This document shows positions 24,057-35,616 of a DNA stretch of 64,000 nucleotides, piece after piece. A program made the position numbers and the translations under genes. The notes under the pieces are model-generated. The model did not search any database and had not been told where the DNA came from. It was given only the letters and a program-made list of their open reading frames with translations. Each line of letters opens with the position of its first letter. The stretch's first letter is position 1. This DNA comes from Cytidiella melzeri. Taxonomy: Eukaryota; Basidiomycota; Agaricomycetes; Polyporales; Irpicaceae. The DNA lies in NCBI GenBank assembly GCA_022592445.1, contig JABYQR010000175.1, forward strand, positions 27,001 to 91,000. Reading direction: 5' to 3'.

Positions 24057-25701
24057 TCATGTAGAATTGGTTTCCTTTACTTCTGTCACCGCTTCCCAGG
24101 CCTTGAGATGGGTCTCATACCACTCCCAGACGACCCTGCCAACACCCTCACCTCCGTATTCCCCATCGTCCTCAATCTCGAGATCAGGTCCGTCTTCTTT
24201 CTTTTTGCCTGGTGTAGAAGCTTTCTCTTTTCCCTTGCCTCCGTTTACTGAAGGAGCGTCTGGCAAGAGTGGGACATTGAGGATTACGACAGAGCACTCG
24301 CGATACAAGGCGCCGGGTTTGATGACTTCCGTGAACGAGTTGTCGCTGCCAGGACCACTGGCGGTAGCATTGGCAGACGAAGGATCTGTGGCTGCTGCCA
24401 AGTGAGCCAAGGCGCGTTTGAACGGAGAAGGAAGGAATAGTGCGTGTAAGATGCTTTGCACAGCCATGATTGGTGATTTCGCAAGCAACCATACTGCAGG
24501 ATACATAAGGAGGTATCTAGGACGGTTGAGCATACGTTTTGTGAGTTGCCGACGGTCGACTTACAAGAGAAAGAGTAGCCAAGATCCAGTCTCGTTCCCG
24601 AGACCAAGAAGTGCACGGATCGTCTCTGCTCGACTTACACCGGGGCAAACGGAGACAGCTACGATATTCGAAGGTAACTTCGACTCGGCTGTCTTCTCCG
24701 GAGTGGGAGACGACGCAGGTTCATTCCCAGATGTGGGACCACTACCAGGAGGTTTCGAGTCCCATGTTGGTGCTCGATTAGGTAGAGCATTCAGTATGCG
24801 CTGCAGATGCCGAGAGAAGACTATAGTGCGCAGGGCACGATGCCCTTCCATTTGCAACAGAGGACGAGAGACGGTTGTTTGCGTTTCCGTCGACATACTC
24901 GAAACGAGGTCCGAAGTGAAGGTCGGATTTGCGGCGGCATAGAATGGGTTGACGAGGTGTACGATGCGTATGTCACGTTCGACAGGCGCGACTAGGAGAG
25001 CAGGAAGTAGGAGGGTGCTGATGAGGAATGTTGCCAAGGACGCAGCTTCTCTTTGCTCCTTTAGTTGCGCCTTTGAGCCGAAGAACGACCCAATACATGC
25101 ATATTCGTGCGCAAAGACTACGGCGTCCAAGCGCTGATCGTCACCAGTCAGAAACTTGGTGCAGAACTCGCGAATGGACTTTGGAGACGTCAGGTCTGCG
25201 TGCTCAGTGTATACGTGTTCGTTCTTTGTTTCTTCGCGTAATGCTGGGATGAGAAGTGTTGCGAAAGGATGCTCCAGCGGGTATGGAGAGATGGCAATTA
25301 CATGTGCCCCACGACTTGCAAGATTCGATATGACTGTGAGTCCTAGAGGAGTGAACGATCCCTATAATATCTCAGCTTGAGCCTGCAGCAAAGCAAAAGA
25401 ATAACGCACCGTGACTAGGATTGTGCGTGCATGCAAGTCTCTCTCTCTGTTCGTAGTGCGGCCTTGGGCGAATGCGTGTGTCACAACTATGACTATGGCG
25501 GAAATGGCGACATGCCAGTAATATTCCGGGGGTATGGCATCTGAGACAAGAGTGTAGGCTGCCTGCAACACCATCACACGCTAGCTCGTTTCAAAAGGGA
25601 TTCTCAAAGAACAAACGAAGACATACCACGACAAGCTGTGTGGGGTGTAGCGGGTCAACGCCGTGACGGCCTGAGCTGGTAGCGAATTGTGACAAGGTCA
25701 T
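24057..25701 (-). CDS. Membrane-anchored SDR-family oxidoreductase, 494 aa
   Basis: Exons are 25627-25701, 25410-25562, 24565-25361 and 24057-24516 (495 codons with stop; introns 48-64 nt). After a short N-terminus there is a hydrophobic helix (WHVAISAIVIVVTHAFA), then a Rossmann start (ILVTGSFTPLGL) with GSF in place of the usual GxxxGxG, and an acidic residue-containing second strand region (HADLTSP). LDAVVFAHEYACIGSFF corresponds to the NNAG region. A later hydrophobic segment (RYLLMYPAVWLLAKSP) could associate with membrane. The C-terminus carries a long acidic/Lys-rich low-complexity insert. It resembles the yeast Env9-type lipid-droplet/vacuole SDR group, but no canonical YxxxK could be assigned, so activity and substrate are uncertain. 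It shares a ~210-bp divergent promoter region with the kinase-like gene at 25910. Confidence 0.75.
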
Positions 25702-25909
25702 GTGGAGTGTGACATGGCCCGTCACGCGTCTTGGTGGGACGCATCCTGAGCCAAATACGCTTTCTTTGCTCCATTGTCTTTGTCGAACGCATGCTTGATC
25801 CTGACCTAGCGAAAGCCGCACGGCCTCCTCGTGCTGGCCAGAACTTGCAGATATATAGGGACTTCACATTCTCCACTGCCCTCCTGCACCGTCTTTACCT
25901 CTCGAAGCC

Positions 25910-27688
25910 ATGTCTGCATTGCCTGACGAGACTGTGACTGGGCCCGAGATGCCCCTCGCAGGATACCACCGCTACCCGCCTGACAAACAAGGTCGCACTC
26001 GCTACGTCCGACTTTCTTGGCCTCGCGATCCCGAGGGCCAGATCCTGCAGAAGCCTGGGCCGGCAGGCAAACGACCTCCCAACGGTATCATTTGGGGGCA
26101 CACCCTAGATGAGTTCTTCTCCATCGACCGTTTACCGGACCCGAATGTCGGCGTTGTGACGATTTGGTCGCGCAGCATGCTCAAAGTATTCGGAGAGAAC
26201 TACTACGAAAGCCAGTGGAAATATACAGATCGCGACTCTGTGCCGCACAAAAGGAAGCCGTGGCCAGTCCTCAAGCTCAAGCTGCCGAAAGGAGAAGTTC
26301 TATCCGATTACATCTTGAGCGAAGATATTCTGGACTTTGGCCAGATATTTCCTGGCTGTCCTGTAGGACGATGGCAGGTATGGCCCCTTCGTAATGATGA
26401 CCCTGATGAAGTGAGTGCGCACCGATGATAATACAGCTCTCATTCATTCGTGCTCCCCACTGAAGGACATGGTCATGGGCCACGCTGCCGACCTTGTGGC
26501 TGCTGGAAATCCTGGTGATATCTCGCAAGATTCGATAATCGAGGAGCCTTTGTTTCCCGACAATTTTTTCAAAAACGGTAACGGGAATTCTCCTTACAAG
26601 CGACAAGGGCGCACTATAGAACTCAGAGCGTATCAACCAAGTTACGACTACAAGCCGTACAATATGCCAGCGGCCCTGAGCGCTGCTCGTGACTCGCCCT
26701 TTAGCACGGAAGACATACCAAAGCTCGAAGAGTCTATACCCGACATGTACTTTCCTGACTATCTGCTTGTGCACGATCCTCACGACGTCTTGCTGGGCAA
26801 CGGTCAAAACAAGACAGACAACAAACTTCCTTCCAAGCTTCCTCCTCCCCGTAGATATAAACGCGCTAGACCGGGTATATCTAAGCAGAAGCAGGACGAA
26901 GCTTCCAAATTAGAGGCTTGGAAGGGGCGCGAGACTGTCGCTCATCTGTACCTGCACCAGAATAATCGATTTGGTGTCGGTCATCATTCTCTCGTCTACC
27001 GTGCGCCTCTGGAACTGCCGCCTCCTCTGTCCGCTCGGTCGAGGAACGGCCGCGTGACAGTCGCAGCCAAGATCGCAATGTTAGGCGGCAGCGAACGCGC
27101 GATGCTCGAGAACGAGGCGAAGATTTACGACGAGATGCCAAAACACATGTTCGAGGATTGGTGCGGCTACAATCTTGTCACGCCCGTTCCGCATCCCGTC
27201 CCTGTCGGTCCTGTCTTACCCAAGTTCTATGGTTACTACGAACCTGTTAAGAACGCTCAATACAGAGACAGATCGAGTCCAATTCTGCTCCTCGAAGAAT
27301 GCGGCGAGCCGATCGAGCCACACAAGCTCACTCTCGACCAGAAGTGCGTGTCAGCTCCTCCACTGATCTCCTTGACACTGAACAAAGTGAATTCACATGT
27401 AGGACCGAATGTTTTTCTCTCATGTTCCGTCTTCATCTAGAGAACGTGGTGCAAAACTCGTACTATGTTCGTAACATCCTTCGACAGCCAGGTCCTCTGT
27501 ATGTGGCTCCGGAAGAGCGTTCGAAGGACACTCCCAGTTTCCGGGTGATTGACTTTGGGAGGGCGTCGGTCCACCCACCGAGATCGCCATCAGACCACCA
27601 GTATTACGATACCGGTATTGATGCAATGTTCAGAGCAGAGGAAGCATTGGCTCGCGAGCAGCTGGGGATCGAAAAGTTTCGCTTTTGA
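25910..27688 (+). CDS. Kinase-like protein lacking HRD Asp (probable pseudokinase), 554 aa
   Basis: Exons are 25910-26410, 26466-27343 and 27403-27688; introns are 55 and 59 nt. The first ~330 residues are unlike any family I know, and SKQKQDEASKLEAWKGRE leads into a kinase fold. The glycine-loop area is GVGHHSLVYRAPL, the Lys strand VAAKIAM, and helix C has ENEAKIYDEM. The hinge region is PILLLEECGEPI. Where a kinase has H-G/R-D-x-x-x-x-N, this protein has VVQNSYYVRN, so the catalytic Asp is replaced (by Ser in my alignment) while the Asn is kept. DFG is intact (RVIDFGR). I recall the same NSxYxRN pattern in agaricomycete relatives, so it is likely a family trait, not damage. It lies next to another kinase-domain gene at 28079-30758, transcribed toward it. 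Confidence 0.75.
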
Positions 27689-28078
27689 CCAAATGCTGGA
27701 ATCTGATTTGGAGGCTCTGTCTATTATTTCTTTGACGAATCGAACCATTTCTTGACCGGTGATATAGTGCAGCGGCAAGATGTCCTCCATGGTGCAATCT
27801 TGTTGGAATAACACCGTACGCACATCCTTTCGTCACCGAGCTTTGTAGGAACACCCAGTCGCGAACTAGTGAGGGCTTCGGTAGTAAGCACTGTACTTGG
27901 CCTTCAACAGCGCAACGAACTCAGACACCCACCTGCTTCCATGGCTCCCCGAATTCACAAGTCCAGTATCAAACAGTGGACACATGTGAAGCTAGTTAGC
28001 ATGTGGCTGGAGGCGGCAGATTATCCTGTTTTGCTGGGTAGGCCCCTCGGATTTGTTGTCTGCGTCTACGTACGGGGG
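27689..28078. other. Gap between convergent genes
   Basis: Short 3'-3' intergenic region. A plus-strand ORF here (27869-28249) overlaps the end of the kinase gene in antisense and has no supporting feature. Confidence 0.5.
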
Positions 28079-30758
28079 TTATATTTGAGATGTGCGTGTA
28101 AGTTCATCAGATCTAGGCATCTCCCTATATTCGTGCTCATCGGCAATCGACCTCCCGAAGGAGGTAGTGCATATGTTTGGGTGTGGGTCGATGTGCTGCG
28201 TACGAGTTTTACGTTTCTTCGCGACCGGGTTCTCTACAGGTTCTGGTAAAACGCTGTGAGGGCGGATTGTTTGTACAGGTTCGGTGACCGGCGCAGGCTC
28301 CAACACAGGCCAATCGGCCAGCGATGGTCGCTGCCGGGGATCTATCGCTTCCAGCTTCAGCGCAAAAGCACGCAAACGCCCGCCGTCCGTCTTCGCCTTA
28401 TTGAGCAGGTACAAGATGACGTGCCCAGATGACCATCGGTCAGCCCGGAGTGGGCTGTATAATGAAGAGTCGGACACCTCGGGCGCCGTCCAGCCCTCCG
28501 TCCCACACGAACCAACAACTTCCTCGTCTTCGTCCTTCAGCTGAATGGCACAATCGAAGTCGATGATCTTCGGACAAAAGTAGCGGTCGACAACAATGTT
28601 GGCGGGCTTGATGTCGCAATGGGCGATAGATAGCCTGTGCAGATAAGCCAGACCATAGATGAGGCCTGAGCAAACACGTGCCGTGTACGGATGTAGCTTG
28701 GTAGAGAGGTAGTTCGCAATGGGTGTCATCTCGGGCAGGATTATCCACGACTCTGACGGTGAGCTGACCCAGTCATACAAATGGATGACATGATCACAGG
28801 TTGGTTTGGTAGTCTTCAGAAGCTGGAGGATCTTCAGCTCGTCGGAACCCTTGCGAACCTTCTTCGCGATGAACCTCATCCTCCTGTCCGAGAGTTTGTA
28901 CACAGATAAGATGTGCGCCGGATACTAAAAGACCGTACGTGAGCGCTTATACCACGGTCACCATTATAGAACACCGTCTCACCTCGACCAACGAACCCCA
29001 CTCGCCGCCGCTTTCATCGACGTGAATATCCGGTTCCACTCCATATCCAATCGACCTCAGAAGCGCGCCTTTGTCTTCGTCCGCGTGTGCAGACTCTCCT
29101 CGTGTACCTCCTCCGTTGTTGTCTTCATGGTCATCTTCATTGGGCCTACGCCTCTTGTTCTTGCTCTTAGTAATCCTGGAATGGGCGGAGGGCAGGTTGT
29201 AATATCTTTTTGCTGTCCAAACATCCTGCGTGAACTCGCTGACCTTCATCTTCGTGTCGTTGTCCTCAGGGCTACGGCCTAACATATACGAGAGATTATG
29301 CAAGTCGCGAGCAAAGATGACACGGTCTTGAGACTTGCTAACAAGAAAAGTGTCCTTGGTGTAGTAGACCTAAGGATGATAAGTTTTCAGACGCTTGGTT
29401 TAGGTGAAGAACAGTGAACGTACGGCGCTGTCCTTAGAATTTTGAAAAAGTAAATAGCGGACGGTCGTGCCATTGTCCTCGACATATACGCATACGAGAA
29501 CAAACTTCTTTTCCTGATTGTACTCGGCCACACCTCGATTCGCGAAACGAACGACAGAGGCTCCAGCCAGGAGGAGTCTGACTTGGTCAAAAGGCATGAG
29601 CCCGTTTCTAGGTTGAGTCGAGTTCACTTCTACAAGTAGGCGAGGGAGACCTGAACTCCAAATCGAAAAGTCGCTCTTAGGTCTGTAGGTTCGATATCTT
29701 TCTTCGAGTCTGGAAGTTGCGTCGTGTTCAGCGGATGTGATGATAAGCATGAAAGGCCATGATTGCGTCTTTCTGCAAAGACCCTGTTTAATTGCAAGAA
29801 GCGAGGCAAGCATGAATACGTACCGCATAATAGTGAGCTTGGTATCTTCGGGGAGATCAAGCATAGCACCGAAGGAGTAGAGTGCATGGAATGCGTCTTC
29901 TTTCAAAGCATTTTCGAGAGCCCCCTTCAAGTTTGGTGACCGCCAAAGTCTTTCCCAATCTAAAGATCTCAACCATTGAATATGAGCCGCTTCTGTTTCA
30001 CCAGCAAGCCGGTAATGGCCCTCCTGCTGAGATACGCTATGCTGAGAATCCTCGTCCTCCGATAAGTATACACCGTCAGGGGTGCCGGGAAATTGGCACT
30101 GATGGTTGGCCAGTATTGAATTACTCAATAATCAGGAAAGGACGACAATGATCATACTCACCTCTGTGGAAATGATTGCTTGCTTGGTCAGCAGGTCTTT
30201 AAAGTTCGCTACGAACTCGGGGACTCGTTCTGGCGGACATTCCTGTATTCCGTTCAGCTGGACATCGCCTTCCTCGAACTTGTCATGCTTTGAGACTTTG
30301 ATGAATGTCTCATGATACTTCTTGTATCTGTCGTACTCGCTTGCTGCGAGCGTATGAATTCCATCCCTAAAAGATGCCCTCGGCACAATGACCACATCAA
30401 GCTGCTCACTGCGGTCAGCATTGGCTGAAAAGTGCTTGCCGACGGTGTGCAATTCATTGAGTCTCTCGAACTTGCCCGCGGCTAACACAGCCAGTGCGCG
30501 TTCATGCCTATTATCCGTCGGTTCGAGGAAAAAGTTGGAACACTGGAGAGTACTGAGGTCAGTGCAGATACAGCTGAGGCACTGCGCCTCTCTAACCTTG
30601 TACAAATCGTTTGTGTTGGCAGCGCTCAAGTTGGGATAACTTTTACATATTAACTCGATCACTTCAAAAATGGTGTCTTCAGCTTGCACTCGGACAGTAC
30701 CTGCGCTGAGGTGTGGATGGTGCGGAGCGAGGTACTTGAGCCTTAACGTGGCGGACAT
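28079..30758 (-). CDS. Crinkler-like header + PD-(D/E)xK-like domain + protein kinase, 816 aa
   Basis: Exons are 30597-30758, 30162-30542, 29424-30098, 28983-29369 and 28079-28924 (817 codons with stop; introns 54-63 nt), all in frame. Residues 1-108 form a ubiquitin-like header that ends ..VGKHF...LDVVIVP, resembling the CRN header with its HVLVxxP end. Residues ~225-400 resemble the restriction-endonuclease-like domain of CRN proteins: SDFSIW supplies an Asp and LPRLLVEVNS supplies E-x-N, where the classical Lys is Asn. Residues ~407-535 hold a charged linker with a KSKNKRRRP nuclear-localisation-like patch. Residues ~540-760 are a kinase with AKK, HCDIKPANIVV (HCD for HRD) and IIDFDC (DFD for DFG), and GTEGWTAPE. 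There is no signal peptide. In other organisms such proteins act in nuclei as effectors or in conflict; here the role is inferred only. Confidence 0.8.
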
Positions 30759-31289
30759 GGTAGTACAGAGTTGAAGTTGAAGATTGTCACGAAGCGTGAA
30801 TATGACGGTGACGCGCCTCAGGGCCACAGTCACAGGGACTAGTCGCATCCCGAGAGTGGTGTTCAAGTTATGTGCTGGATCTCTGCCCTATATTCTATGT
30901 AAACCCCTTTACAGATTGCCATAGCTATCACACAGCTATAGACATCATATTTCAATGAAAAGTTGAAGCTTGCTGGAGAGTATATAATCATGTAAGATAG
31001 TTCTAATATAATCTCGCTTAGACAGCTGTGAGTTAAAATGTAAGATAGGTAACAATATATAGTCTAGCTGAGTCAAAATTCAAAGAGGACTAGAGATTTG
31101 AGTATAAGATCACTCCTAATTAGCCTGTAGTATTTTTTCAGCTGAAGATCATTCTTGAATACCACAACCATGCCATACTTGTACCAGTCCGAAACACGCT
31201 TACAATACTCATTACTGCGAACAAACCGAGAATTAAGGTATCGTTAGACTCTGAAGTCGTAAAATGCAATGTCCTGTTCAACGCTTGAT
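30759..31289. other. Intergenic, AT-rich
   Basis: About 530 bp of AT-rich sequence with short tandem-like TAAGATAG elements between the Crinkler-like gene start and the NAPE-PLD stop. No gene is seen. Confidence 0.45.
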
Positions 31290-33022
31290 CTAAAACACCC
31301 TGGTCTCTCCAAGCCCACAGATATCGAAATCGCCTTCTGGAATACCAGACTTGTGGCACTCCTTCCTGAGAAGCTCCGGTGGCTCCATGATTGGTTCTGT
31401 AGTAAGCAGCCAGGTTCTGTACGAGCAAGGCCTGTTAGTGAACCCACGCGGCGAGTGCTAAGCGGAGACGTACCCCCAGTGCATAGCCAAAGCCTTCTTT
31501 GCCTTTACGTCTTCGAAAATCCGTACGCTGTCCATCGGAGACGCGTGTACGCTCGAGAAGAAATGTTGAGGATGGTACGCTCTGTGCATCACCCATTCAG
31601 AACTGGTCCATCATGATCATATGAAGGAAACCCTTCTTACCCGATCGGAATCATAGCTAGGTCAAACGGTCCGATACGTTCACCGATCTCAGCAAAGGCA
31701 GGGCAGGTGGGGACGTCTGCCTCGTTCTCACCCTCAAACACTGTGCGATAGCCAGTGTCGCCTCCGAACCAGACTTTCTTGGAATCGGTGCGTGACGATC
31801 CCTTTGGTAGAATCTCTTCAACGGCCCACGAGGCCCACAAAGTCTTACAGCGGTCTGTCACGGACCTGCCAGATATGTGTTGGCAGGGCGTGCAGATGAC
31901 GTTGAACGAGGCGGTGCGTTTCTCGTCGGTGGTGGAAGGTAGCTCGACGGTGACCTCGTTAGAGCCCCACCAATCAAGAATGTGGATGCTAGTGGAAGAG
32001 ATTCCACAGGACTCAAGGTAAGGCCGGTTGCCGAGAGGTGCGAACACGTGTGGGCTGTGTTGCTTCACCAGCTTCTGAAGAGACTTTGTATCGGTGCTGC
32101 GATGTATTGGGCATCAGTAGGTACTGCTGTGGTTGGCTTCAGATAATCTCGTACTGGTCATAGTGGTTATGCTATCCAGACGTCAGTTGCAAGCACGTTA
32201 CTATGCTGGAAGGGGATACACACCGAGAGGACGATGGCGTCCAGTTCTGGTATGTCCTCGATCTCGCAAGGAACAGCTGCATCTCGCGCGCTGAGTGTCA
32301 TGAAGAGGCATTATGAGCGCGAGTACCTACGTGTGATTCGCGCTGGCCCGAGATATTCGGAGGAAAAGCATCGGTGAGACAACGCCGGATCGAAGATGAT
32401 TCGTGCGCCTCGCTTTGCTCCCTCAGGCGCGGGGAGCTCGACGAGGTAGCAGGCATGTCTGCATATGGGCAGTTTAGTGTGTTTAATCCAGCCAGTATTG
32501 CCAAGAAGACAACTGACCCGAGCCATGTAGCCTTGACTGCGGTAGGGCTTTCGCCGAGGCCCCAATTAGGAGCGTGTACTGGAATCAAAGATGCCATGTT
32601 TGCCGGAACCTTAGGTTGATTACAAATCTGGTTCGCTCCGACCTTTTGAGCGATGGGTGAGATATAGAAAGTCCATAGAGACGGAGGGCGTGCGTACCCT
32701 AAAAGGGAACGTCCAATTGAACTTGAGACTGGAACGCGGTTAGCGCAAGTATGATGCTGATACATGTGTAATCTCACCGGAACGAAGGCCATGGATTGAC
32801 AAAACCGCCGTCGACGTGATGAGCAGGCTTGTCACCAGATTCGTGGCTGGTAACTTCTTCCACAGGAGGAGAGACTGTGATTGCTCTCAAAATCCCAGTG
32901 GTAGCCGTAGAAGACATTGTGGAAGTATTGCGCGTGAAAGGTGAGGTGGAAAGGATGTTGGGTGGTGGTACTGTCCGCCTGAAAGACGATGGTGGTAAGT
33001 GGGCAAGCCGCGTCCACCTCAT
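31290..33022 (-). CDS. NAPE-hydrolysing phospholipase D-like metallo-beta-lactamase protein, mitochondrial-type
   Basis: Predicted to hydrolyse N-acyl-phosphatidylethanolamine, like mammalian NAPE-PLD and the yeast mitochondrial protein Fmp30. The spliced frame runs from exon 32778-33022 through VHAPNWGLGESPTA, ATWLGHACYLVELPAPEG and the zinc motif HNHYDH (split by an intron after GAC CA). WFGGDTGYR, ERIGPFDLAMIPIGAY, MHWG and the C-terminal LGETRVF follow; the stop is at 31290. All metal-binding motifs expected of the fold are present. The first ~55 residues from the ATG at 33022 have several Arg, many Ser/Thr and no acidic residue, which reads as a mitochondrial presequence, so that start is preferred to the internal ATG at 32917. 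Introns are short and consistent with neighbours. Confidence 0.85.
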
Positions 33023-33400
33023 CTAATTGAAGGAGGTGAATAAATGGAAAGCGCAGCTACTCAATATGTACTAGCAAGCTGCCAGGTAATGATCAAGCAC
33101 GGCGAGAAAAGAGTGAGCGTCGCTGACGAACGCTGCCGTCCACACACGCACGCTCCGGGCGAGGGCGGATGCAGTTGCATGCAATGTTGCTACGGTCATG
33201 GCTACGTTTCGCCGGCAAATATTCCAGTCAACCCATGGAGCGTAACTTACCTGGTGCTCCTGGCTGCGGTTGCCGAGGTAGTACGTACCCACCCGTACCC
33301 TAAGCTTCAGAGCAGACCAGACAACGTTAACGCTTGTAAGGCACTGCTTTACGATCCTCGGAATATTCTCCTGGTTATTTGCAAAAGTTGAGTTTGACCC

Positions 33401-33405
33401 AAAAA
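33401..33405 (-). terminator. Pol III T5 terminator
   Basis: Five T residues on the minus strand lie 3 nt beyond the tRNA discriminator base. Confidence 0.65.
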
Positions 33406-33407
33406 CA

Positions 33408-33508
33408 TGAACCCCGCCCGGATTGAACGGACGACCTTATGGATGCAGACGCAGGCTGGACAGACGGCAGCACTGGAATCATATGCTCTACCACTGAGCT
33501 AGGGGTCC
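33408..33508 (-). tRNA. Intron-containing tRNA, probably Trp (CCA)
   Basis: The acceptor stem GGACCCC/GGGGUUC (one G:U), the D arm GCUC..AGUGGUA..GAGC (good A box) and the T arm GUCCG-UUCAAUC-CGGGC (good B box) fold well. The anticodon stem UAUGA/CCAUA has one mismatch next to the loop. With the loop starting UU-CCA-G, the anticodon is CCA and the intron of about 29 nt falls after position 37, leaving a 72-nt tRNA. The tRNA call is firm; the isotype depends on the intron position. Confidence 0.75.
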
Positions 33509-33738
33509 TTGTAAAACAAATCAATTTTAGGGATATGTAGCCTTGAGTGAGGCAGCATGCTTATGCTTACTGCAGTAAGTAAAATCTGTTGAAGCATTAA
33601 TCATTATCCCGTTCCGTGACTCAGCCAGAAGTGCCCAAACTCATTCTATCACCTTGCGCTCTCGAATGCCTTTCAGACCGACAACAAGCGTTCTCCAAGG
33701 GCATGCGAGATTGCTCTGAGTGGTAGAGGATATCCACC

Positions 33739-35616
33739 ATGCTACTTTACACGAAAACTCACTCCTTAAAGCTACTAACGAAGGCTCAATCTGCCTCCCT
33801 CTCCAGAACAACCACCCCATCCAGACCCATCCTCCACATCCCCAAATCCTCCATCTACCCCCTTGGCGCAGGCACCTCAACTCGCCCACTTTTTCACTCC
33901 GTCTCCTGGACAATCCAGCCAGAGGAGGCATGGGTCGTTACCTCCACCAGTTCCTCCGGAGGAGCCAAGACATCGCTGCTGCAAGCTCTCACCGGACACC
34001 TCAGATTACAACCGCCTCCCTCCCCGTCCGACGGCGGACTCTTTCCTTTCTTGTCGGACCTGGATCCGCACGACCACGTACACCTCCTCAGTTTCGCGCA
34101 TCGGCCGCGAAGCGTAGGCGGTGCGTTCTACGACTTCACAGCGCGGTATGGAGCGGTGAGGGAAGAGGACAAGCGCACGCTGAGGGAGACGTTCTTTCCC
34201 GAGCTAGCAAAGCCAATTCATCAGCTGGCTGTTCCAGATCTGTCGGTGCACTCTGCCGATGCGAAGGGTCCAAATGAAGAGGGAGTATCGAGGAGGAGAC
34301 GGTTGTTTGACAAGTTGTCGGTCGAGTTGGGCTTGTGCCAGTTCTTGGACTTGCCGGTGATTGCGCTGAGTAACGGGCAGACGAGAAAGGCGCGTTTGAT
34401 CAAAGCTTTGCTCGACCAGCCTAAGCTGCTCATCCTGGACGAGCCTCTCAGTACGTCGGTCTGAGTTTGAGAATTATTGTTCGGCTGCTGACAGCCTCAT
34501 TGAACAGCTGGACTCGACGTATCGACTCGCGGCCAGGTGCTGTCTTTACTGCAATCTCTTCATAACGATAACTCCCCGCATATCATACTAGGAATGCGAC
34601 CGCAGGATCCTATACCCGAATGGACGACGCACCTTGCAATGATACGCAAAGACGGGACCGTTCATACTGGCACTAAAGGAGAGGTTGCGGACAGCGTGAC
34701 CGGCTCTGTCCATCAAGGCTGGAGTCCCCATCCTCAAACACATCACAAACATGCGAGCGAGCCAACTGAGGCAGTCATCCACCTCGCAGGCGTCAACGTT
34801 ACTTACGGTGATCGCAAGGTCAGCACCTCTCCCTTATCAAAAATCACTTTCCATATGCCTAACATACATACTCCACCCCAGGTCCTCAAGAACATCCACT
34901 GGACAATTCATCTCAACACCCGCTGGCACCTCCTCGGCTCCAACGGCGCCGGGAAAACGACGCTGCTCGCCATGATCACAGGCGAACACCCACAATCGTA
35001 CGCCCAATCCCCGCAACTCACCCTCTTCTCGCGTCCGCGCGCGAAATGGGCGACACCGCACCTGCACGCCCGTATCGGACGCGTGTCCCCCGAGATGCAC
35101 AACGCGTTCCCGAGGAGGCGGGGGATGACGGTGTGGGATGCTGTAGGCACGGGTTTCGAGGGGAACTTTGTCCCACACGGTCGGTTACGCGTTGGGTATG
35201 GGACGGACGGAACACAACTAGAGGAAGGCGGGGAGGAAGAGAGGTGGCGTGTTCGTAGGTTGTGGGATGTGATTGGGGCTTTGGGGCCGGCGACGTGGCG
35301 AGGGGAGGAGACGAGTGAGGAAGAGGCAAAGGCGTTTGCGGAGAGAGAGTTTGCGGACTTGTCGGGAGGTGAGCAGTCCATGGTGTTGCTAATGCGTGCG
35401 TTGGTTGGGAAGCCGCCGTTGGTACTGCTGGACGAGGCGTGGGCGGGAATGGACGACGGGATGGTTCAGGCGGCGAGGACATATCTCCGGGATGGAGGTC
35501 TCGAGGATGGTCAAGCCTGTATCGTCGTTAGTCACTGGGAAGAGGAAGTGCCCTGGGGCCGTGAGGATGGCGTGAAAAGATTTCGACTGCAGAATGGGCT
35601 TGGTACGGAGGAGTGA
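33739..35616 (+). CDS. Soluble twin ABC ATPase, 585 aa
   Basis: Exons are 33739-34450, 34508-34818 and 34882-35616 (586 codons with stop). There are two nucleotide-binding domains and no membrane spans. NBD1 has a weak Walker A (TSTSSSGGAKTSLLQAL, lacking the usual GxxGxGK spacing), a signature-like LSNGQTRKARL and Walker B LLILDEPL joined across the intron to GLDVSTR. NBD2 has a canonical Walker A (GSNGAGKTTL), signature LSGGEQ, Walker B PLVLLDEA and the switch His in VVSHWEE. The layout matches the poorly studied fungal pair S. pombe C323.04 / yeast YDR061W. The N-terminus (first ~30 residues, basic and Ser/Thr-rich, no acids) could be a mitochondrial presequence. Asymmetry of the two sites suggests only NBD2 hydrolyses ATP well. 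Confidence 0.85.

Noticed and set aside
26411..26436. A 26-nt intron in the kinase-like gene (first AG after GTGAGT)
   Set aside because: Too short to splice. The next acceptor gives a 55-nt intron and keeps frame.
33720..34277. Long plus-strand ORF overlapping the ABC gene in another frame
   Set aside because: It is a GC-rich shadow frame. The ABC frame carries all Walker and signature motifs and splices cleanly.
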